A stretch of 64,000 nucleotides of DNA from an uncultured Ignavibacteria bacterium (GTDB lineage: Bacteria > Bacteroidota > Ignavibacteria > SZUA-365), in contig CAJXVM010000001.1 in assembly GCA_913061095.1 (NCBI GenBank), positions 1-64,000 of the forward strand. The letters run 5' to 3'. Positions 16,781-24,485 of this stretch are shown piece after piece. The notes beneath the pieces are model-generated. The model had not been told where the DNA came from. It did no database searches and saw only the letters and a program-made list of their open reading frames with translations. Within the stretch, counting starts at the first letter, position 1, and each line of letters opens with the position of its first letter. Made by a program: the position numbers and the translations under genes.

Positions 16781-17797
16781 TCAGTTGAACTGGTGATTGA
16801 CGCGCATGTCGTTTTCGAAAAGAAGTCGAATATCATCGAGTCCGTGTCTCAGCATGGCGGTACGTTCGATTCCGATACCGAACGCATATCCGCTGTATTC
16901 TTCAGGATCGATCCCGATGTTCACAAAAATGTTGGGATCGACCATGCCGCAGCCGAGGATCTCGAGCCAGCCGGTGTACTTGCACACGCGGCATCCCTTC
17001 GCGCCGCAGAGATAGCAGCTGATATCCATCTCGGCCGAGGGCTCGGTGAACGGGAAAAAGCTGGGCCGGAAACGGTACTTCAACGAAGATCCGTAAAACA
17101 TCCGGGCAAAGCTGACGAGCGTACCCTTGAGATCCGCGAAGGTGACGTTTCTGTCAACGAACAGACCATCGACCTGGTGGAACTGCACGTGGCTGCGCGC
17201 GGAAATAACCTCATTCCTGTAAACCTTTCCCGGAAAAATGGCCCGGATCGGCGGTTCGTATTTTTCCATGAGACGAACCTGCACGGGAGTCGTGTGCGTT
17301 CGCAACAGCCAGGTGTCGTCGAGGAAAAACGTATCCTGCATGTCTCGCGCGGGATGATCCGGGGGAAAATTCAGCGCTTCGAAGTTGTAGTAGTCCGATT
17401 CAATTTCCGGCCCGTCGGCGATGCTGAATCCCATGCGGCGAAAGATGTCACTGATCTCCTCTATCGTCCTGGAGACGATATGCTGATGCCCTCTTCGCTG
17501 CATTCGTCCGGGAAGGGTCAGGTCAATGGCGTCGTCGGCTGACGCTGACGCCGTCTTCAGTTGATTCGCGGCTTCGTCCATCGCCTGCTGGGCGAACTGC
17601 CGGAGGGCATTGAGCGCCTTGCCCATTGCCGGTTTGTCTTCGGGGGGCACATGCTTCATCTCATCGAAGAGCTGTGCGATACTTCCCTTTCGCGACAGAT
17701 GCCTGATGCGAAACTGATCGACGGCCTCGGTGTCCGTCAGCTGCGGCAGTTCCTTCTGGATTTCCTGCTTCAGGGCCTCGATACGTTCGGCTGCCAT
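16781..17797 (-). CDS. pheS: Phenylalanine-tRNA ligase alpha subunit
   Basis: This 338-aa class II synthetase subunit attaches phenylalanine to tRNA-Phe. An N-terminal coiled coil (residues 1-90) precedes the catalytic domain. Motif 2 is visible as HTTPVQVRLMEKYEPP with AIFPGKVYRNEVISARSHVQF, followed by the substrate region RFRPSFFPFTEPSAEMD, a CxxC-like stretch (CYLCGAKGCRVCKYTGW) and motif 3 GIGIERTAMLRHGLDDIR. A strong terminator lies between rplT and this gene, so pheST probably has its own promoter or depends on read-through. Confidence 0.97.
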   Translation of the reverse strand: MAAERIEALKQEIQKELPQLTDTEAVDQFRIRHLSRKGSIAQLFDEMKHVPPEDKPAMGKALNALRQFAQQAMDEAANQLKTASASADDAIDLTLPGRMQRRGHQHIVSRTIEEISDIFRRMGFSIADGPEIESDYYNFEALNFPPDHPARDMQDTFFLDDTWLLRTHTTPVQVRLMEKYEPPIRAIFPGKVYRNEVISARSHVQFHQVDGLFVDRNVTFADLKGTLVSFARMFYGSSLKYRFRPSFFPFTEPSAEMDISCYLCGAKGCRVCKYTGWLEILGCGMVDPNIFVNIGIDPEEYSGYAFGIGIERTAMLRHGLDDIRLLFENDMRVNHQFN

Positions 17798-17822
17798 GAT
17801 GTTCCTGTATAACTTAAAGTCG

Positions 17823-17871
17823 AAAAAAAAACGGGCACGACATGTGAGATCGACTCACAATGCAATGCCCG
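17823..17871 (-). terminator. Intrinsic terminator after rplT
   Basis: On the minus strand a GC-rich hairpin ends in a run of nine U. The outer stem pairs cgggca with tgcccg (17832-17837 with 17866-17871) and an inner stem pairs gtgag with ctcac (17844-17848 with 17854-17858). The A tract at 17823-17831 gives the U-tail. It lies 23 nt after the rplT stop and 26 nt before pheS, so it should end or attenuate the thrS-infC-rpmI-rplT transcript. Confidence 0.85.
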
Positions 17872-17894
17872 CGAATAAACCGTCGAGTATTGTG

Positions 17895-18242
17895 TTACTG
17901 AGTCGCCAGTTTCACGATCTCAGCAAACGCATTGCTGTCGCTGACCGCGATTTCAGCCAGCATTTTGCGATTGATGTCGATGTTTTTCTTGTTCAGGCCG
18001 TCGATCAGACGTGAATAAGAAACGCCGTGCTCGCGCGATGCCGCGTTGATACGGGTAATCCACAGTCCGCGCATCGTGCGCTTCTTAACGCGGCGGTCAC
18101 GATAGGCATACTGCAGTCCCTTGTCGACGCGGTGCTTGGCGACGGTAATCAGCTTGCTGCTGGCACCGTACATTCCCTTCGCGCGCTTGAGCGTTTTCTT
18201 GGTGCGGCGATGCGAAGCGACCTTGTTCGTTGCTCGGGGCAT
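17895..18242 (-). CDS. rplT: 50S ribosomal protein L20
   Basis: A 115-aa, very basic protein with the L20 pattern: [20 protein letters not shown] at the start, then [40 protein letters not shown] and [20 protein letters not shown]20 binds 23S rRNA early in 50S assembly, and in several bacteria represses its own operon by binding the mRNA. It follows rpmI by 22 nt, the standard order, and is followed by a terminator. Confidence 0.98.
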   Translation of the reverse strand: MPRATNKVASHRRTKKTLKRAKGMYGASSKLITVAKHRVDKGLQYAYRDRRVKKRTMRGLWITRINAASREHGVSYSRLIDGLNKKNIDINRKMLAEIAVSDSNAFAEIVKLATQ

Positions 18243-18264
18243 TGTTCACCTGTTGCTCTATTGT

Positions 18265-18453
18265 TCAGATAATTTTCTTGATCCGCTTGACGTCAACGGG
18301 ATCCACCATCGTCGCCGAACGCAGATTGCGTTTCCGCTTGGTGGATTTCTTCGTCAGAATATGGCTGCGATATGCCTTCACGCGCTTGACCTTGCCCGTG
18401 GCGGTCAACTTGAACCGCTTTTTCGCGCCGGATTTGCCTTTCATCTTCGGCAT
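18265..18453 (-). CDS. rpmI: 50S ribosomal protein L35
   Basis: A 62-aa basic ribosomal protein that matches L35: [20 protein letters not shown] at the N-terminus and a Lys/Arg-rich middle ([20 protein letters not shown]). It lies between infC and rplT, the order found in most bacteria. The gap to infC is 73 nt and is A/T-rich. No clear promoter was found there. Confidence 0.97.
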   Translation of the reverse strand: MPKMKGKSGAKKRFKLTATGKVKRVKAYRSHILTKKSTKRKRNLRSATMVDPVDVKRIKKII

Positions 18454-18526
18454 GAGAAACTGCTCCTTGTCGTTTCAATCAATAGATACAGCTGGGAAAT
18501 ATACGAATTTCTTTTTACCCGATCCA

Positions 18527-19126
18527 CTACTCCTCGCCTTCTTCCTCATCGTCTTCGCTGAGTTTTTTGGCGAGTTCTTTGATTTTCCTCTTGTCGGGCG
18601 CGAAGATCGCGATCATCTGGCGGCCTTCCATGTTGGCTTCCTTCTCCACCAGCGCGATGTCATCGAGCGCATCCTGCAGCTTTTGCAACAGTTCGAGACC
18701 GAGTTCCTGATGTGCCATCTGGCGGCCACGGAATACGACGGACGCTTTCACCTTATTTCCGTCGAGAAGAAACTGGCGGGCATGCCGCAGTTTGAAATCG
18801 AAATCGTGTGTATCCGTCGTCGGATGGTAGCGCACTTCCTTGACGGATACGGTCTGCTGTTTCTTCTTCAGGGCCTTTTCTTTTTTCTGCTGCTCATAAC
18901 GATACTTGCCGTAATCCATGATTTTGCAGACAGGCGGCTTCGCCTGCGGCGCAATTTCAACGAGATCAAGCTCCTTCTCCTCGGCGATCGCGAGCGCTTT
19001 CTTCGGTGAGACGATGCCCACCTGGCTTCCATCTTCATCGATCAGGCGAATTTCCTTCGCCGTGATATCCTCATTGATACGAGTCTTTTTCTGCGGTGTC
19101 CGCTGGGGACGATTGAACGTAGCCGT
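18527..19126 (-). CDS. infC: Translation initiation factor IF-3 (non-canonical start codon)
   Basis: The C-terminal and central parts are clearly IF-3: GIVSPKKALAIAEEKELDLV, APQAKPPVCKIMDYGKYRYE, then VKEVRYHPTTDTHDFDFKL. The first ATG, GTG or TTG (a GTG at 19021) lies inside the conserved domain and would delete TRINEDITAKEIRLIDEDGS, which belongs to the N-domain. The frame continues upstream to the thrS stop (19142-19144) with no ATG, GTG or TTG. A GGAGG lies at 19131-19135, so initiation is probably on ACG at 19126, or on another ACG at 19120. This gives ~199 aa (ATFNRPQRTPQKKTRINED as N-terminus). A rare start codon would fit IF-3 autoregulation, as with the AUU start in E. coli. Confidence 0.88.
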   Translation of the reverse strand, partial: TATFNRPQRTPQKKTRINEDITAKEIRLIDEDGSQVGIVSPKKALAIAEEKELDLVEIAPQAKPPVCKIMDYGKYRYEQQKKEKALKKKQQTVSVKEVRYHPTTDTHDFDFKLRHARQFLLDGNKVKASVVFRGRQMAHQELGLELLQKLQDALDDIALVEKEANMEGRQMIAIFAPDKRKIKELAKKLSEDDEEEGEE

Positions 19127-19130
19127 GGTG

Positions 19131-19135
19131 CCTCC
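19131..19135 (-). promoter_or_regulatory. Shine-Dalgarno GGAGG for infC
   Basis: Minus-strand GGAGG lies 6 nt after the thrS stop codon and 4 nt before an ACG codon in the infC frame (10 nt before a second ACG). It places IF-3 initiation upstream of every standard start codon in the frame. The spacing is short for one candidate and long for the other. Confidence 0.65.
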
Positions 19136-19141
19136 GGTCTG

Positions 19142-21064
19142 TTAAAGTGTCTTATCGTTGATTTCCTGAAGAATCATTTCCGTGAACGCGTCGATGGACT
19201 GCGCACCGAGATCTCCTTCCCGGTGACGCCGTACCGAAACGGAACGCACGTCCTTCTCTTTTTCGCCGACGATGAGCATGTACGGCACTTTGTGCACTTC
19301 CCAGTCACGAATTTTGTATCCCACCTTCTCGTTGCGGTCATCGAGTTCGCAGCGGATGCCGCGTTCACGAAGTGACGACGCAACCTCGGCCGCGTAGTCC
19401 ATGAACTGGTCGCTGATCGGAAGCACCGCGGCTTGCACGGGCGACAGCCAGGTCGGGAACGCACCGGCGAAATGCTCAATCAGCACGCCTATGAAGCGCT
19501 CCATCGATCCCATGATGGCGCGGTGAATCATCACCGGCCGGCGGCGTTCATTGTTTTCATCGATGTACTCGAGCTCGAAGCGCTCCGGCATCTGGAAATC
19601 GAGCTGAATGGTTGCAAGCTGCCACGAGCGCTTGAGTGCGTCGCGCACGCTGATGTCGATCTTGGGTCCGTAAAACGCGCCGTCGCCCGGGTTGAGCTTG
19701 TAATCGATATCATTCGCGGCAAGTGATTGCGCGAGGCTGTCTTCCGCAGTCGACCACAGCGCGGGATCACCCATCGCATCTTCGGGACGAGTGGAAAGCG
19801 CATAATCGGTTTCAAATCCGAAGATACGGTAAAACCTGTCGACCAGTCCCAGAAGCGCGGTAATCTCCTCCTGAATCTGATCGGGTCGCACGTAGAGATG
19901 CGCGTCGTCCATGTGAAACTGACGCACGCGGAACATGCCGTTGAGCGCTCCGCTGAGTTCGTTGCGGTGATTCGTACCGATCTCCGAGTAGCGCAGCGGA
20001 AGATCACGGTAGCTGCGCACCCTGTGACGATACACATAGGTGCTCTCGGGACAGTTCATCGGCTTGAGACTGTAGATCTCATCCTCGCTGTCCTCGATGA
20101 GGAACATGTTTTCCTTGTAGTGCTGCCAGTGGCCGGACTGCTCCCAGAGCTCCTTTTTCACCAGGATCGGGGTTAGGATCTCCTCGTAACCGGCGGAGTC
20201 AAGCAGCCCGCGGATGAGCTTCTGCAGCTCACGAAACAGGACCATCCCGCGCGGCAGCCAGAATGGCGCGCCCGGCGAGACTTCGTGAAAGGCGAAGAGA
20301 TCCAGTTCACGGCCCAGCCTGCGGTGATCGCGCTTGCGGGCTTCCTCGAGTCGTTCGAGGTATTCCTCAAGCTCTTTTTTCTTCGGGAAGGAAATTCCGT
20401 AAATGCGCTGCAGCTGCTTGTTCTTCGCGTCCCCCTTCCAGTAGGAGCCTGACACGTTGAGCAGCTTGACATACTTGATCTTCCCGGCGGACGGCAGATG
20501 CGGTCCGCGGCACAGATCGGTAAACGCCCCTTCGCGATAGCAGCTGATCTCCTCTTCGTTTTCATCAAAGCCGTCGATCAGCTCCAGCTTGTATTCGTCA
20601 CCCTGTTTCGTCCACATCTCGATGGCATCCTGCTTACTGATTACCTCCCGTTCGAAGGGGCGATCCTCCTTCGCAAGCTCGGCCATTTTCTTCTCGATGC
20701 GCTCGAGATCTTCCGGGGTCAGCACATGGTCGATGTCAATGTCGTAATAGAATCCTTCGTCGATTGCCGGACCGACACCGAATTTCGCGCCGGGGAAAAG
20801 TTCGGCGACAGCATGAGCCATGAGGTGACTGGAACTGTGCCAGTAAACCTCTTTCCCGTCGTCATCCTTCCATGTAAGAATCTGTACCGTCGCGTCAGCA
20901 TTGATGTGAGCATCAAGATCACGGACGGTGTCATCGACTTTCACCGCCAGTGCCTCCCGCGCGAGTCCACCGGAGATGCTTTCGGCCACGGCCCTGCCGG
21001 TGATACCCGCGGGGTATTCCCGGCTGTCACCGTTCGGAAATGTGATTGTGATCGTCTGCTCCAT
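19142..21064 (-). CDS. thrS: Threonine-tRNA ligase
   Basis: This 640-aa class II synthetase has an N-terminal TGS domain (residues ~1-62, ITITFPNGDSREYPAGITG) and an editing domain with the HxxxH metal site (HSSSHLMAHAVAELFP). The catalytic core has REVISKQDAIEMW, LLNVSGSYWKGDAKNKQL, MILFREL-type motif 1, PMNCPESTYVYRHRVRSYRD and motif 3 HRAIMGSMERFIGVLIEHFA. The C-terminus is an anticodon-binding domain (AAVLPISDQFMDYAAEVA). It opens the thrS-infC-rpmI-rplT unit. A terminator for the upstream tRNA-Val lies before it. No T-box-like leader fits in the 60-nt gap. Confidence 0.98.
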   Translation of the reverse strand: MEQTITITFPNGDSREYPAGITGRAVAESISGGLAREALAVKVDDTVRDLDAHINADATVQILTWKDDDGKEVYWHSSSHLMAHAVAELFPGAKFGVGPAIDEGFYYDIDIDHVLTPEDLERIEKKMAELAKEDRPFEREVISKQDAIEMWTKQGDEYKLELIDGFDENEEEISCYREGAFTDLCRGPHLPSAGKIKYVKLLNVSGSYWKGDAKNKQLQRIYGISFPKKKELEEYLERLEEARKRDHRRLGRELDLFAFHEVSPGAPFWLPRGMVLFRELQKLIRGLLDSAGYEEILTPILVKKELWEQSGHWQHYKENMFLIEDSEDEIYSLKPMNCPESTYVYRHRVRSYRDLPLRYSEIGTNHRNELSGALNGMFRVRQFHMDDAHLYVRPDQIQEEITALLGLVDRFYRIFGFETDYALSTRPEDAMGDPALWSTAEDSLAQSLAANDIDYKLNPGDGAFYGPKIDISVRDALKRSWQLATIQLDFQMPERFELEYIDENNERRRPVMIHRAIMGSMERFIGVLIEHFAGAFPTWLSPVQAAVLPISDQFMDYAAEVASSLRERGIRCELDDRNEKVGYKIRDWEVHKVPYMLIVGEKEKDVRSVSVRRHREGDLGAQSIDAFTEMILQEINDKTL

Positions 21065-21091
21065 ACTGCCGTCTTACGTTGAGTAAATAAC

Positions 21092-21118
21092 GAAAAAATC
21101 GGATTCGCTCCGATTTTT
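21092..21118 (-). terminator. Intrinsic terminator of the tRNA-Val gene
   Basis: Minus-strand hairpin with a 10-bp stem: tccgattttt (21109-21118) and aaaaatcgga (21094-21103) with a 5-nt loop, ending in six U. It follows the tRNA 3' end by 2 nt and precedes thrS by 27 nt, so thrS needs its own promoter or read-through. Confidence 0.7.
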
Positions 21119-21120
21119 CC

Positions 21121-21197
<77 letters not shown>

Positions 21198-21209
21198 GAC
21201 AAAGGTCTT

Positions 21210-21240
21210 CAAATATATGACGTTGTGAGACATAATACAA
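21210..21240 (-). promoter_or_regulatory. Promoter of tRNA-Val with perfect FCB -33/-7 consensus
   Basis: On the minus strand TTG (21238-21240) is followed by exactly 20 nt and TATATTTG (21210-21217). This matches the Bacteroidota-type sigma-A pattern TTG then TAnnTTTG. It lies 12 nt before the first base of the tRNA. The match shows which kind of primary sigma factor the organism uses. Confidence 0.85.
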
Positions 21241-21269
21241 GCGCACTTAAAGAAAATTATGAGAAACCT

Positions 21270-22028
21270 TCACTTTTTCTCGGCATAGCCGAGATATCCG
21301 ACCGCCGTACTCTCTGTCAGTGTAAAGGAAAAGCCCGGATCAAGCCTGCGCGTCAGCAGGGATCGCACTGCCGCCCACGTCAGCAGGCGCGGGCGAAGTC
21401 CGGTGATCTCGCGGACCTCCAGGCCTGCGGCTGCGCAGTAGGATTCGAGTTCATCCGGCGTAATGAAAAAGGAATACACATGGAGATCATCCGGACACTC
21501 CGGCACGATGATCCGCATGCCGTGTATGGCAAGAAGACGCGCCGCGAATGTGCGATTGAACGTATGAAAGAACAGTCGCCCGCCGGGGCGCAGCGTCCGT
21601 GCGGCTTCCCTGATCATCTCCGCAGGACGATCGACATGTTCGAGAACGTCCATCAGAAGAGCGACATCGAACGAGGAATTTTCGATTGGCAGTGCGAAGG
21701 CATCTCCCTGCACAGCGACAGGACCCGCGGCAGCCGCGTTAGAGCGCCCGGCGTCTGCCCTCCTGCTCGCGGCCCTGAGACTGCTGAGAGAAAAATCCAC
21801 CATCATGACATCCCTCCCGCTTTCGTGCAGAGGCAGTGCCAGGAATCCCGCCCCCGCGCCGATGTCCGCAATGCGGTCTCCTTTGCGTGTCCGACGGCCG
21901 ACATATTCCGCGCGCACGGCCGATTCCGCGCGCAGCAACGCGATGGCATGGCGGTCATCGTCATGCCAGCGGTCTCCGAGTTCATCGTAGAAATCGTTAT
22001 TAACCTGCCGGCGCTTCGCGGATGACAT
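21270..22028 (-). CDS. UbiG-like O-methyltransferase in type III polyketide operon
   Basis: A 252-aa class I methyltransferase close to UbiG. It has NNDFYDELGDRWHDDDRHAI at the N-terminus, motif I RIADIGAGAGFLALPL, the acidic VDFSLSSL, DVALLMDVLEHVDRPAEMI, then LRPGGRLFFHTFNRTFAA and a UbiG-type tail (FFITPDELESYCAAAGLEVR, ITGLRP). UbiG enzymes methylate phenolic hydroxyls. The start at 22028 overlaps the end of the membrane-protein gene by 29 nt, and that gene overlaps the PKS by 8 nt, so the product of the PKS is a likely substrate. A ubiquinone role is less likely in this group and is not supported by neighbours. Confidence 0.75.
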   Translation of the reverse strand: MSSAKRRQVNNDFYDELGDRWHDDDRHAIALLRAESAVRAEYVGRRTRKGDRIADIGAGAGFLALPLHESGRDVMMVDFSLSSLRAASRRADAGRSNAAAAGPVAVQGDAFALPIENSSFDVALLMDVLEHVDRPAEMIREAARTLRPGGRLFFHTFNRTFAARLLAIHGMRIIVPECPDDLHVYSFFITPDELESYCAAAGLEVREITGLRPRLLTWAAVRSLLTRRLDPGFSFTLTESTAVGYLGYAEKK

Positions 22029-22446
22029 TCCAGTAGATGAGCTGATGAAGAAACATGCCTGCCGCCGCGATGACGAACACATACTGCAGGATGTGCCCTC
22101 CGCCGGTCCACAGCTGGAAGAGCATCCAGAGGGTGACGGGATGGATCACGAAGAGCACCGCATGCAGCCACTGTTCGGCTGCGGGACAGAGTGCATGATG
22201 CTGCCATTCATCCTTTGTGATGAACAGGGAACTGATCACGGCAAGGACGATGTAAACGGTGCGAGCTGTTCCCGTCGGATCGAACAGCAGCGTCAGACCC
22301 GCGGGCAGAAGAAAGGTCAGCGTATCGAGCGGATGGCCGATGCGTTCCCAGCGCTTGAGGATCCGACGCCGGTGATAAAACATCTCGTCACTGACCAGCA
22401 GACCGGAATGCGCAGCGAAAATCCCCCATGCGATCCACTCAGGCAT
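22000..22446 (-). CDS. His/acid-rich small membrane protein coupled to type III PKS
   Basis: A 148-aa protein with about four to five hydrophobic segments (residues ~4-18, ~43-55, ~64-77, ~96-112 and a C-terminal one). No family was recognised. Acidic and His residues cluster near membrane edges: D20-E21-M-F-Y-H25, H38-P-L-D41, D79-E80-W-Q-H83-H84, E91-Q-W-L-H95 and H102. The spacing recalls metal-binding ExxH-type sites, which might suggest an oxidation role; this is speculation. It does not look like the isoprenylcysteine methyltransferase-type protein found with some type III PKSs. The start at 22446 overlaps the PKS stop by 8 nt. Another ATG 11 codons upstream is possible. Confidence 0.6.
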   Translation of the reverse strand: MPEWIAWGIFAAHSGLLVSDEMFYHRRRILKRWERIGHPLDTLTFLLPAGLTLLFDPTGTARTVYIVLAVISSLFITKDEWQHHALCPAAEQWLHAVLFVIHPVTLWMLFQLWTGGGHILQYVFVIAAAGMFLHQLIYWNVIREAPAG

Positions 22447-23626
22447 TGCCGTTCCCCCGGCCGGACGGCGCGTTCCCATGAACGGTTTTTTCCATCAGAT
22501 TCATTACCAGCGTGAGTCCCGGCCCGAAAGCCATCGAGAGAACGATTGCGCCGTCAGGTATGCTGTCGTCTTCGAGCATGCGCTTCCAGATATGCGGCAC
22601 GGTGGCACTTGACATGTTGCCGTGATCCGAAAGGACCGCCCGAGAATGCGCGATGCGGTCTTCCTCCAGATCCAGCAGTTCGGCAATCGTGTCGATGATG
22701 CGCGGTCCGCCCGGATGGATGGCGACCTGCATCACATCATCAAGCGTCATTCCCCGCCGGCGAAGGAATGCGCCCACCGCTTTTTCAACCGCGCCGCGGA
22801 GATGGACCGGAACGGCTCTGCTCAGAGTCATGAAAAAACCCTGTTCGGACAGATGCCAGGTCATGTCCTCCTCTGTTCCCTGCAGCAGCACTTCGTCGTG
22901 CCCGAGGATGCGCAGGGCGGAACCCGTGCCGGCATCTCCCCTGCAGTGAAGGCGCACCGCGCCGTCGGCGAAGAGTGTCTGGACAACGAGCTGCTCCCTG
23001 CGGGTGTCCGCGGGACGAAAATGTAGTGTACAGAGTTCGGTATGCAGGATGTCGGCCGTGGAGGATGCGCCGGAGCGCACGTGCGCCTCGGCGAGACGGA
23101 GGGCCGGGAAGGCGGCGTAACATCCCATGTGACCAATCTGGTAGTGCTTTGTGTTCGTCCAGCCTCGCGCGCTCAGCATGCGCTGCACGGGATTGGGCGA
23201 GTCGTAGCCGGTGCATGTGACATTGAAAACCGTGTCCGGAGCGATGTCGTCCGGGAACAGTTCACGGGCGATGGTGTTTGCTGCAACAGCATGGTGATGC
23301 ATGCGTGCCTCCAGCGCGGCATCCGCAACGGACTCCGTGCCGTTGGCAAAGAGGGTCAGATGATCGAGGCGCGCTGCGCTGAAATCCCTGAGAACCGAGC
23401 CACGCGAGGCAATTGCACTGTTTTCGCGGAGCCGGTCGAGAAACGCGATTGCATCGGGCTGCGCATCCTCGGGTGCGGAAGACTTCGACACCGCCCACTG
23501 CAGCCAGTCGATGGTTTGCGACTGCGGTACGCGGTGCGGCATGCCATGGGAATCAATACGTGTAATGTACACCTCGCGGGTGTCTGCCGGATTTTGCACG
23601 AATGCTCTCCTGATCGTTGTCGTCAT
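22439..23626 (-). CDS. Type III polyketide synthase (chalcone synthase-like)
   Basis: A 395-aa ketosynthase of the chalcone/stilbene synthase family. The Cys-His-Asn triad is intact: C169 in YQIGHMGCYAAFPALRLAEA, H304 in VAIHPGGPRIIDTI and N337 in SDHGNMSSATVP. The gatekeeper-type FGPGLTLVMNL motif is near the C-terminus. Bacterial members extend acyl-CoA or acyl-ACP starters with malonyl-CoA to give alkylresorcinols, alkylpyrones or naphthol-type phenols. The starter cannot be read from sequence. It is the first gene of a coupled trio with a membrane protein and a UbiG-like methyltransferase. pdxJ lies 75 nt upstream and is unrelated. Confidence 0.92.
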   Translation of the reverse strand: MTTTIRRAFVQNPADTREVYITRIDSHGMPHRVPQSQTIDWLQWAVSKSSAPEDAQPDAIAFLDRLRENSAIASRGSVLRDFSAARLDHLTLFANGTESVADAALEARMHHHAVAANTIARELFPDDIAPDTVFNVTCTGYDSPNPVQRMLSARGWTNTKHYQIGHMGCYAAFPALRLAEAHVRSGASSTADILHTELCTLHFRPADTRREQLVVQTLFADGAVRLHCRGDAGTGSALRILGHDEVLLQGTEEDMTWHLSEQGFFMTLSRAVPVHLRGAVEKAVGAFLRRRGMTLDDVMQVAIHPGGPRIIDTIAELLDLEEDRIAHSRAVLSDHGNMSSATVPHIWKRMLEDDSIPDGAIVLSMAFGPGLTLVMNLMEKTVHGNAPSGRGNGNA

Positions 23627-23701
23627 TACAACATTCGGAGCGTCGGCAAAGTTCTGATCGCCGTGGTTGAGGCCGCGTGTGCAGCGCGCGGAGGAAGGTC
23701 G

Positions 23702-24412
23702 TCAGCGCACGGCCGCGACCATGTCTTCGACCGCCTTCGGCAGTCCGACAAAGATGGCCCGCGCGACGAGGGCATGGCCGATGCTGACTTCTTCGATCTC
23801 ACGGATACCGCGAATGTATTTCATATTGGCATAGTTGAGACCATGTCCGGCATTCACGCCGAGTCCGAGAGTGCGGGCGTAGGCCGCGGCTTTTTTGATT
23901 CGTTCGAGCTGCTCGAGCATCTCCTCTTCGCTGCGCGCGTTGGCGAATTCACCGGTGTGGATTTCGATGACGTCTGCCTCGGATTCCGCTGCGGCTTCGA
24001 TCTGTGCATCGACGGGATCGACGAAGAGGCTGACCTCAATATCATGCTGATGCATCATGCGCACCGCACCCGCCACCTTTTCGGCTTCCTTGACCACATC
24101 AAGACCGGCCTCGGTAGTGAGTTCCTTGCGCTTCTCCGGTACGAAGGTGACGAGTTCAGGGAGCGTCTCCACCGCGATCTGCAGGATTTCATCCGTGATC
24201 GCCATTTCCAGATCGAGCTTGGTCTTTACCATCTCCCGAAGGAGGCGGAGATCGCGATCATTGATGTGACGGCGATCCTCGCGGAGATGACAGACAATAC
24301 CCTCGGCCCCGTGCAGTTCACAGATCTGCGCGGCGGTAACGGGATCGGGCTCCAGTCCTCCGCGGGCCTCGCGCAGCGTGGCAAAGTGATCAATGTTGAC
24401 GCAGAGTCGCAT
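23702..24412 (-). CDS. pdxJ: Pyridoxine 5'-phosphate synthase
   Basis: A 236-aa TIM-barrel enzyme that joins 1-deoxyxylulose-5-phosphate and aminoacetone phosphate into pyridoxine 5'-phosphate, the final ring-forming step of vitamin B6 synthesis. It begins MRLCVNIDHFATLREARG, and contains EGIVCHLREDRRHINDRDL, TFVPEKRKELTTEAGLDV and GVNAGHGLNYANM. The start at 24412 was chosen because the family begins with LxVNIDHxATLR; the frame has 21 more codons upstream. It shares DXP as a substrate source with dxs elsewhere in the window. Confidence 0.96.
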   Translation of the reverse strand: MRLCVNIDHFATLREARGGLEPDPVTAAQICELHGAEGIVCHLREDRRHINDRDLRLLREMVKTKLDLEMAITDEILQIAVETLPELVTFVPEKRKELTTEAGLDVVKEAEKVAGAVRMMHQHDIEVSLFVDPVDAQIEAAAESEADVIEIHTGEFANARSEEEMLEQLERIKKAAAYARTLGLGVNAGHGLNYANMKYIRGIREIEEVSIGHALVARAIFVGLPKAVEDMVAAVR

Positions 24413-24485
24413 GTGCTTTCCTGCCGTTTCTGTTGCAAATATCCGCTCAATGCCGGCTCCCCTGCATCCGGCCAATGCAATATAG

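Noticed and set aside
19019-19021. GTG at 19021 as the infC start
   Set aside because: It would remove about 35 conserved N-terminal residues, including the RINEDI region, and has no Shine-Dalgarno. A GGAGG lies upstream in the proper place for a longer protein.
21065-21120. A T-box or attenuator before thrS
   Set aside because: The hairpin here ends the tRNA-Val transcript, and the gap is only about 55 nt, too short for a T-box leader.
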